A DNA stretch of 64,000 bases. Origin: Actinoplanes nipponensis. Lineage in GTDB: Bacteria; Actinomycetota; Actinomycetes; Mycobacteriales; Micromonosporaceae. Each line of letters begins with the position of its first letter. Positions within the stretch are counted from its first letter, which is position 1. The stretch is from assembly GCF_016862275.1 (NCBI RefSeq), contig NZ_BOMQ01000032.1:33115-97114 (forward strand), written 5' to 3'. The notes under the pieces are model-generated. The model did not search any database, had not been told where the DNA came from, and saw nothing but the letters and a program-made list of their open reading frames with translations. The translations under genes were made by a program, and so were the position numbers. Positions 58,494 to 64,000 of this stretch are shown here, one piece after another.

Positions 58494-59819
58494 ATGAACA
58501 AGCGGATACCCCCTGCCCGGAAGTCGCTGGTCGCCGCGGCTACGGCCCTGCTGCTGACCGCCGCCTGCACCCCGGCCCCCAAGGAACAGAAGATCGCCGA
58601 CCCCGGTACGGAGGTGTCCGGCACGGTCGAGCTGTGGCACTTCTTCACCGAGCGTGAGGCGGCCGCCATCGACACGGTGATCAAGGACTTCACCGCCACC
58701 CACCCGAACATCAAGGTGACCGTCAAGCCGGGCCAGGACGACTCGAAGATGACCCAGGCGATCGGCGCCGGCAACGGGCCGGACATCGGGCTCTCGTACT
58801 CCACGGACATCGTCGGCAAGTTCTGCTCGTCCGGGGCATGGGTGGATCTGGCGCCGTACATCGCCCGGGACAAGGTCGACCTCAACCGGCTGAACGCCAC
58901 CACGCGCTCGTACACCGAGTTCGGCGGCAAGCGCTGCGCGATGCCGTTCCTCGCGGACGCGTACGGGATGTTCTACAACAAGGACCTGTTCGCCGCGGCC
59001 GGCATCGCGGCGCCGCCCAAGACCCTCGACGAGCTCGCCGAGGACGCCAAGAAGCTCACGGTGAGGAACAAGGACGGCTCGCTGAAGAGGGTCGGCTTCC
59101 TGCCACTGTTCGACTTCTACGAGAACGCGGCCGCGCACCTGGCCCCCGCGGTCGGCGCGAAGTGGCTCACCGCGGACGGCAAGTCGGCGGTCGGCGCCGA
59201 CCCGGCCTGGAAGACGCTGCTGACCTGGCAGAAGAACCTGGTCGACTGGTACGGCTACGACAACCTGCAGAAATTCCGGGCCGGGCTGGGCGACGAGTTC
59301 AGCGCGGACAACGCGTTCCAGAAGGGTCAGGTGGCGATCAACGTCGACGCCGAGTACCGGCTGGCCTTCGTCAAGGACCAGGCGCCGAACCTCAAGTACG
59401 GCGTCGCGCCGCTGCCGACCAGCGACCCCGCCCGGTACGGCGGCGGCTACGTCACCGGCAACATCGTCGGCATCTCCAAGAATGCCAAGAACCCCGAGGC
59501 GGCCTGGGAGCTGATCAAGTACCTGACCACCGACGACAAGACCATCGTCAAGCTGGCCAACGCGCTGAAGAACGTGCCCACCACCACCGGGGCGATCGGT
59601 GACCCGGGCCTGCAGGTCGAGCCCGAGTTCAAGACCTTCATGGACATCTTCGCCAACCCGAACTCGCTGACCTCGCCGCCGGCCGCGTCCGGGCCCGCGT
59701 ACCAGGAGACCTTCGGCACCTTCGTCACCAACTGGCAGTCCGGCAAGGTCAAGGACCTGGACGCCGGCCTGGCCGACGCGGACAAGCAGATCAACAGCGT
59801 GATGACGCTGGGCGGCTGA
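58494..59819 (+). CDS. csnE: Solute-binding lipoprotein of the chitosan-oligosaccharide ABC importer
   Basis: A 441-residue extracytoplasmic binding protein. The signal ends in lipobox LLTAAC (Cys25). The mature part is a type I carbohydrate-binding protein (VELWHFFTEREAAAIDTVIKDFTATHPNIKV; GNGPDIGLSYSTDIV; MPFLADAYGMFYNKDLF). It should capture glucosamine oligomers released by the chitosanase. It lies 22 nt after csnR with a GAGAGGA site and leads directly into two permease genes. Confidence 0.9.
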   Translation: MNKRIPPARKSLVAAATALLLTAACTPAPKEQKIADPGTEVSGTVELWHFFTEREAAAIDTVIKDFTATHPNIKVTVKPGQDDSKMTQAIGAGNGPDIGLSYSTDIVGKFCSSGAWVDLAPYIARDKVDLNRLNATTRSYTEFGGKRCAMPFLADAYGMFYNKDLFAAAGIAAPPKTLDELAEDAKKLTVRNKDGSLKRVGFLPLFDFYENAAAHLAPAVGAKWLTADGKSAVGADPAWKTLLTWQKNLVDWYGYDNLQKFRAGLGDEFSADNAFQKGQVAINVDAEYRLAFVKDQAPNLKYGVAPLPTSDPARYGGGYVTGNIVGISKNAKNPEAAWELIKYLTTDDKTIVKLANALKNVPTTTGAIGDPGLQVEPEFKTFMDIFANPNSLTSPPAASGPAYQETFGTFVTNWQSGKVKDLDAGLADADKQINSVMTLGG

Positions 59820-59822
59820 GCC

Positions 59823-60737
59823 ATGCGCCTGCGCCGGCTGACCCCGTGGACGTTCCTGGCCCCCGCGCTGATCGGCATCGTCGTCTTCTTTGGCTATCCG
59901 CTGCTCAGCGCCGTGTACTTCTCGTTCACCAAGTTCGACCTGCTCACCGTGCCGGAGTGGGTGGGGCTGGCGAACTATCGGCGGATGGGCGAGGACCCGT
60001 ACCTGCTCCAGTCGATCCGCAACACGCTGTGGATGGTCGCCGTCCTGGTGCCGCTGCGGATCGTCGGCGCGATCGGCCTGTCCCTGCTGCTCACCCAGCT
60101 CAGGCGGGGCGCGGGCTTCTTCCGCACGATCTTCTACCTGCCGGCGCTGGCGCCCCCGGTGGCCGCCACCATCGCGTTCGTCTACCTGCTCAAGCCCGGC
60201 ACCGGACCGGTCAACGCGTTCCTGGCCCGGCTCGGCATCGAGGGCCCGCTCTGGTTCAACTCGCCCGACTGGTCCAAGCCGTCGCTGGTCCTGCTCGGCC
60301 TCTGGGGCATCGGCGACCTGATGATCATCTTCCTGGCGGCGGTGCTGGGCGTCCCGGCCAGCCTGTACGAGGCGGCCGCGCTCGACGGCGCGAACGCCTG
60401 GCACCGCTTCCGCTACGTCACCCTGCCCACCATCCAGCCGGTGATCCTGTTCGCCACGGTCACCGGCGTCATCTACACGCTGCAGTACTTCGACCAGGCC
60501 GCGGTGGCCGGGTCGATTGCCAGCGGGCAGGCGGTCACCGGCGGCGGCATCTCGTCGTCGTTCGGCTTCCCCGAGGGCTCCACCTTCACCTATCCGCTCT
60601 GGCTGTACACGGTCGGCTTCCGCTACAACGCGCTCGGCTACGCCAACGCCATGGCCGTCGCGCTGTTCGTGGTCGCCCTGGCCGTGACGGTCATCCTGCT
60701 GCGCCGGGCCAAGGCCTTCTCCGGGGAGGAACAATGA
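59823..60737 (+). CDS. csnF: ABC sugar-importer permease, MalF type
   Basis: A 304-residue protein with six helices beginning WTFLAPALIGIVVFFGYPLLSAVYFSF. The coupling EAA loop is YEAAALDGANAWHRFRYVTLPTIQPVI. It pairs with the next gene to form the membrane channel of the importer. The start is three bases after the csnE stop, and the end overlaps csnG (ATGA). No ATPase gene follows. Confidence 0.92.
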   Translation: MRLRRLTPWTFLAPALIGIVVFFGYPLLSAVYFSFTKFDLLTVPEWVGLANYRRMGEDPYLLQSIRNTLWMVAVLVPLRIVGAIGLSLLLTQLRRGAGFFRTIFYLPALAPPVAATIAFVYLLKPGTGPVNAFLARLGIEGPLWFNSPDWSKPSLVLLGLWGIGDLMIIFLAAVLGVPASLYEAAALDGANAWHRFRYVTLPTIQPVILFATVTGVIYTLQYFDQAAVAGSIASGQAVTGGGISSSFGFPEGSTFTYPLWLYTVGFRYNALGYANAMAVALFVVALAVTVILLRRAKAFSGEEQ

Positions 60738-61615
60738 CCGCCCTCTTGGAACGCGCGGCGCCGGCCGCGCCGCCCACCGTCCGACAGGTACGCCGCCAGC
60801 ACCGGCTGGCCTGGATCGCCCGGCACAGCATCGCGATCGCGCTGGCCGTCATGTTCCTGACCCCGGTGGTCTACCTGTTCCTACTCTCCGTGATGACCAG
60901 CGATCAGGCGCTGACCAGCGACTACTGGCCCAACAGCTGGCACTTCGAGAACTACGTGCGGGTCTTCGAGGTCACCCCGCTGCCGCACTACCTGCTCAAC
61001 ACGGTCATCTACGCCGGCTCGGCCACGGCGCTGATGCTGCTGTCCAGCGTGCCCGCGGCGTACGCCCTGGCCAAGCTCAAGTTCCGCGGCCGCAACGCGG
61101 TCTTCCTCACCGTGATCTGCGTGATGATGCTGCCACCGCAGGTGGTGACCGTCCCGCTCTACCTGATGTGGGCCCGGTACGGCCTCACCGGCTCGCTGGC
61201 GCCGCTGATCATCCCGATGCTCTTCGGCGACGCGTTCTGCATCTTCCTGCTGCGGCAGTTCCTGCTCACCATCCCGACCGACTACCTGGACGCGGCCCGG
61301 GTCGACGGCTGCGGCGAGTGGCGCACCCTGCTGCGGGTGGTGCTGCCGATGGCCCGCCCGGGCATCGCGGCCGCCGGGCTGTTCCAGTTCTTCTACGCCT
61401 GGAACGACTACTACGGCCCGCTGCTCTACACCAGCGAGAACGAGAGCTCGTGGACGCTCTCGCTGGGCCTGGCGTCCTTCCACGGCGTCCATCACGTCGA
61501 CTGGAACCTGGTCACGGCGGCCACGGTGCTGGCCATGGCCCCGATCGTCGTCGTGTTCTTCTTCGCCCAGAAGGCCTTCGTCCAGGGCGTCACACTCACG
61601 GGGGTCAAGGGATGA
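60734..61615 (+). CDS. csnG: ABC sugar-importer permease, MalG type
   Basis: A 293-residue protein with six helices and the EAA loop YLDAARVDGCGEWRTLLRVVLPMARPGIA. The C-terminal VKG end is as in MalG proteins. ATG 60734 overlaps the csnF stop and has a GGAGGAA site. It completes the importer membrane part. Energy must come from a shared ATPase such as the one at 21355-22437. Confidence 0.92.
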   Translation: MTALLERAAPAAPPTVRQVRRQHRLAWIARHSIAIALAVMFLTPVVYLFLLSVMTSDQALTSDYWPNSWHFENYVRVFEVTPLPHYLLNTVIYAGSATALMLLSSVPAAYALAKLKFRGRNAVFLTVICVMMLPPQVVTVPLYLMWARYGLTGSLAPLIIPMLFGDAFCIFLLRQFLLTIPTDYLDAARVDGCGEWRTLLRVVLPMARPGIAAAGLFQFFYAWNDYYGPLLYTSENESSWTLSLGLASFHGVHHVDWNLVTAATVLAMAPIVVVFFFAQKAFVQGVTLTGVKG

Positions 61616-62868
61616 AGATCGCTGTCGTCGGCGGCGGGTCGACGTACACGCCGGAGCTGGTCGACGGGTTCGCCCGGCTCGGCCCGATGGTCTCGGAGCT
61701 GGTCCTGATCGACCCGGCGCGGGAGCGGCTGGACGTGGTCGGCGCCTTCGCGGCCCGCATCTTCCGGCGCCACGGCCACCCCGGCCGGGTCACCTGGACC
61801 ACCGACCTGGACGCCGGCGTGACCGACGCCGACGCCGCGGTCATCCAGCTGCGGGTCGGCGGTCAGGCGGCGCGGATCAGCGACGAGACGTTCCCGCTGG
61901 ACTGCGGCTGCGTCGGCCAGGAGACCACCGGGGCGGGCGGGCTCGGCAAGGCGCTGCGGACCGTGCCGGTGGTGCTCGACGTGGCGGCCCGGATCCGGGC
62001 CCGGGCCCGGCCGGACGCGTGGATCGTGGACTTCACCAACCCGGTCGGGATCGTCACCCGCGCGCTGCTGGACGAGGGCCACCGCGCGGTCGGGCTGTGC
62101 AACGTGGCGATCGGTTTCCAGCGCCGCTTCGCCCGGATGCTCGAGGTGGACCCGGCGGCGGTGGTCCTGGACCACGTCGGCCTCAACCACCTGACCTGGG
62201 AGCGCGCCGCGTACGTGGACGGCGTCGACCGGCTCCCCGAGCTGCTGGCCGCCCACCTGCCGGAACTGGCCGAGGAGGTGGACCTGCCGGCCGCGGTGCT
62301 TTCCGCCCTGGGCAACGTGCCCAGCTACTACCTGAGCTACTTCTACGCGCACGACCGGCACGTCCGGCAGGCCCGCGGGGTGCCGACCCGCGGCCAGCGG
62401 GTCGCCGAGATCGAGGCCACGCTGATGGAGATGTACCGCGACCCGGACCTGGACGAGAAGCCGGCCCTGCTGGGCGAGCGCGGCGGCGCCTACTACTCCG
62501 AGGCGGCGGTGGGCCTGATCGCCGCGCTGGCCGGCCGGGACCCGGACGGCGTCCACTCGGTCAACGTCCGCAACAACGGCACGCTGCCGTTCCTGCCCGA
62601 CCGGGCCGTCATCGAGGTGTCCGCCCGGGCCGGCCGGTCCGGACCGGTCCCGCTCCCGGTCACCCCGCTGGCCCCGGACCTGGCCGGTCTGGTCGCGCAC
62701 GTCTCCGGGTACGAGGAACTGGCGCTGGACGCGGCCCTCCGCGGCGGCGAGCACCGGGTGTACCGCGCCCTGCTCGCCCACCCCCTGATCGGCCAGCACG
62801 AGGACGCCGAGGCCCTGACCGGCAAGCTGCTCGCCGCGGGCGCGCAGCACCTGGCCCGGGCCCGATGA
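61612..62868 (+). CDS. csnH: GH4-family glycosidase (6-phospho-beta-glucosidase-like)
   Basis: A 418-residue NAD- and metal-dependent GH4 enzyme: nucleotide loop AVVGGGSTYTPELVDGF, VDFTNPVGIVT, metal Cys in GLCNVAIGF and metal His in VGLNHLTWERA. GH4 enzymes cleave sugar links by an oxidation-elimination route, often on 6-phosphorylated substrates. In this locus it should degrade imported glucosamine oligomers, matching csnH of Streptomyces. The start overlaps the csnG stop and the end overlaps csnK. Confidence 0.9.
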   Translation: MKIAVVGGGSTYTPELVDGFARLGPMVSELVLIDPARERLDVVGAFAARIFRRHGHPGRVTWTTDLDAGVTDADAAVIQLRVGGQAARISDETFPLDCGCVGQETTGAGGLGKALRTVPVVLDVAARIRARARPDAWIVDFTNPVGIVTRALLDEGHRAVGLCNVAIGFQRRFARMLEVDPAAVVLDHVGLNHLTWERAAYVDGVDRLPELLAAHLPELAEEVDLPAAVLSALGNVPSYYLSYFYAHDRHVRQARGVPTRGQRVAEIEATLMEMYRDPDLDEKPALLGERGGAYYSEAAVGLIAALAGRDPDGVHSVNVRNNGTLPFLPDRAVIEVSARAGRSGPVPLPVTPLAPDLAGLVAHVSGYEELALDAALRGGEHRVYRALLAHPLIGQHEDAEALTGKLLAAGAQHLARAR

Positions 62869-63872
62869 GGACGCTCTACCTGGCCGTGGACGGCGGCAAC
62901 TCCAAGACCGACGTCGTCCTCGGCACGGCGGACGGGGAGATCCTCGGCTTCGTCCGCGGGCCGACCAGCTCACCGCACACCATCGGCCTGCCCGGCGCCG
63001 TCGAGGTGCTCGGCGACCTGATCACCGCGGTCCGCACGGACGCCGGCCTGGCCCCCGGCACACCGATCGAGCTGGCCGCGTACTACCTGGCCGGCGCCGA
63101 CCTGCCGATCGAGGTGCGGCGCCTGCACGCGGCGATCGGCGCGCAGTGCTGGGCAGACCGGACCATCGTGGACAACGACTGCTTCGCCGTGCTGCGCGCG
63201 GGCACCTCGCTGCCCGACGCGGTGGCGGTCGTCTGCGGCGCGGGCAACAACTGCGTCGGCCGGGCGGCGGACGGCCGCACCGCCCGCTTCCTCGCCCTCG
63301 GCCCGATCTCCGGCGACTGGGGCGGCGGCCACGACCTCGCCGAACACACCCTGCGCCTGGCGGCCCGGGGCGAGGACGGCCGCGGCGACGAGACCCGGCT
63401 GACGCGGGTGGTCGCCGACCACTTCGGCTACGCCACGATGGCGGAGGTGAGCATCGCCCTGCACCTGGGCGACCTGCAAACCACCCGGATCCGCGAGCTG
63501 ACCCCGCTGCTGTTCGACACGGCGGCGGCCGGCGACGCGGTGGCCGGGCGGCTGGTCCGGCGCCAGGTGACGGAGATCCTGGCCCAGCACCGGGTGGCGG
63601 CGACCCGGCTCGGCCTGCTGCGGGCCCCGCACGCGCTGGTGCTGGGCGGCGGGGTGCTGCGGGCCCAGCATCCGGTGCTGCACCGGCAGGTGGTGCAGGG
63701 CGCGCAGGCACAGGCGCCGGGGGTGCGGGTCAGCGTGCTGGACACGCCGCCGGCGGTGGGGGCGGCGTTGCTGGCTCTCGACGCGCTCGGCACGGCCGGG
63801 GCAGCCGAGGACAAGGTACGGGCGACGATGGCGGCGGCCGAGCCGGGTGTTTCGGTCCCACGGGCCGCTTGA
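62865..63872 (+). CDS. csnK: BadF/BadG-type N-acetylglucosamine/glucosamine kinase
   Basis: A 335-residue ASKHA kinase: phosphate-1 loop AVDGGNSKTDVVLG, TIVDNDCFAVLRAG, VVCGAGNNCVGR, GPISGDWGGGHDLAEHTLR and VLGGGVLRAQHP. It phosphorylates an amino sugar, probably glucosamine released from imported oligomers. ATG 62865 overlaps the csnH stop. It is the last gene of the csn operon. Downstream are ~50 bases without clear features and then a tandem repeat. Confidence 0.9.
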   Translation: MRTLYLAVDGGNSKTDVVLGTADGEILGFVRGPTSSPHTIGLPGAVEVLGDLITAVRTDAGLAPGTPIELAAYYLAGADLPIEVRRLHAAIGAQCWADRTIVDNDCFAVLRAGTSLPDAVAVVCGAGNNCVGRAADGRTARFLALGPISGDWGGGHDLAEHTLRLAARGEDGRGDETRLTRVVADHFGYATMAEVSIALHLGDLQTTRIRELTPLLFDTAAAGDAVAGRLVRRQVTEILAQHRVAATRLGLLRAPHALVLGGGVLRAQHPVLHRQVVQGAQAQAPGVRVSVLDTPPAVGAALLALDALGTAGAAEDKVRATMAAAEPGVSVPRAA

Positions 63873-63924
63873 TACTCGGCGCTCGCGGAGTCCCCGCCGC
63901 GCTGTTCCTTCCGCCGCGCCGCAC

Positions 63925-64000
63925 CTCGGCGTGGCGGGCCGCTCGGCGTGGCGGGCCGCTCGGCGTGGCGGGCCGCTCGGCGTGGCGGGCCGCTCGGCGT
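63925..64000 (+). repeat. 17-bp tandem repeat running off the window
   Basis: The unit CTCGGCGTGGCGGGCCG is repeated exactly four times from 63925, followed by an incomplete fifth copy at the edge. Copies show no differences. The extent to the right is unknown. It lies ~50 bp after csnK, outside any recognised gene. Confidence 0.9.

Noticed and set aside
58440..60734. A 764-codon minus-strand frame opposite the csn importer genes
   Set aside because: The opposite strand carries recognisable binding-protein and permease genes; this frame has no recognisable feature.

Overview
The window is very GC-rich, with codon third positions almost all G or C, GTG starts common and genes packed tightly. 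Gene content (SARP/AfsR-like, ROK and DeoR regulators, an MsiK-type ATPase, an AA10 LPMO, a GH46 chitosanase, DUF4032 and DUF2510 proteins) points to a mycelial actinobacterium, most likely Micromonosporaceae (Actinoplanes-like). The genus is inferred from gene content and style only. No prophage, insertion sequence or CRISPR array was seen.

Layout. 1-3.9 kb: the end of a secreted-hydrolase/ABC-ATPase fusion with its permease, then an XRE-ImmA/PIN-like pair. 3.9-8.1 kb: an LPMO coupled to a DUF305 lipoprotein, downstream of an OmpR-type two-component system, with a small divergent secreted protein. 8.1-12 kb: a DeoR regulator divergent from an amino-sugar operon (SIS, ROK kinase, NagA). 12-20.7 kb: a membrane protein, SDR, PAP2 phosphatase, trypsin-like protease, DUF4032 protein, RCK-pore-RCK channel-like protein, a secreted protein and an MSMEG_6728-type protein. 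20.7-22.4 kb: GNAT, tRNA-Thr(TGT) and an orphan MsiK/UgpC-type ATPase. 22.5-31.5 kb: an Hsp70-TM-propeller protein, rlmB, cysS, a subtilase and fumC. 31.5-38.4 kb: a SARP/NB-ARC/TPR regulator overlapping fumC, a divergent lipoprotein, a class I fumarase and a membrane PQQ-type propeller. 38.5-43.3 kb: an Lrp regulator divergent from hpd, two RDD proteins and an aromatic aminotransferase. 43.3-48.4 kb: an ABC (FtsX-type) exporter divergent from a NarL-type two-component system. 48.3-52.5 kb: a decayed MFS gene, a ROK regulator, SMP-30, a propeller and an SRPBCC protein. 52.5-55.7 kb: fumarylacetoacetase with an uncharacterised partner, divergent from hmgA. 55.8-63.9 kb: a complete chitosan-utilisation (csn) locus. 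A 17-bp tandem repeat runs off the right edge.

How the genes fit together. Three sugar-polymer modules complement each other: the LPMO (chitin or cellulose), the chitosanase with its importer, GH4 enzyme and kinase, and the amino-sugar operon that would feed glucosamine phosphates into glycolysis. The csn importer has no ATPase of its own, and the orphan MsiK-like ATPase about 36 kb away is the natural candidate. Tyrosine catabolism is split over two loci (aminotransferase and hpd; hmgA and fumarylacetoacetase). Its product fumarate is a substrate for the two unrelated fumarases also present.

Regulation. Many start codons sit 6-8 nt after a TANNNT box, which implies leaderless transcripts; this was used to choose several starts. 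Regulatory DNA worth attention includes four AGCGGAACG copies upstream of the SARP gene (two at an 11-bp period), a GATTTNNCAATCCC motif shared by the csnA and csnR promoters, a nested palindrome between hmgA and the fumarylacetoacetase operon, and a palindrome overlapping the start of the toxin-antitoxin-like operon.
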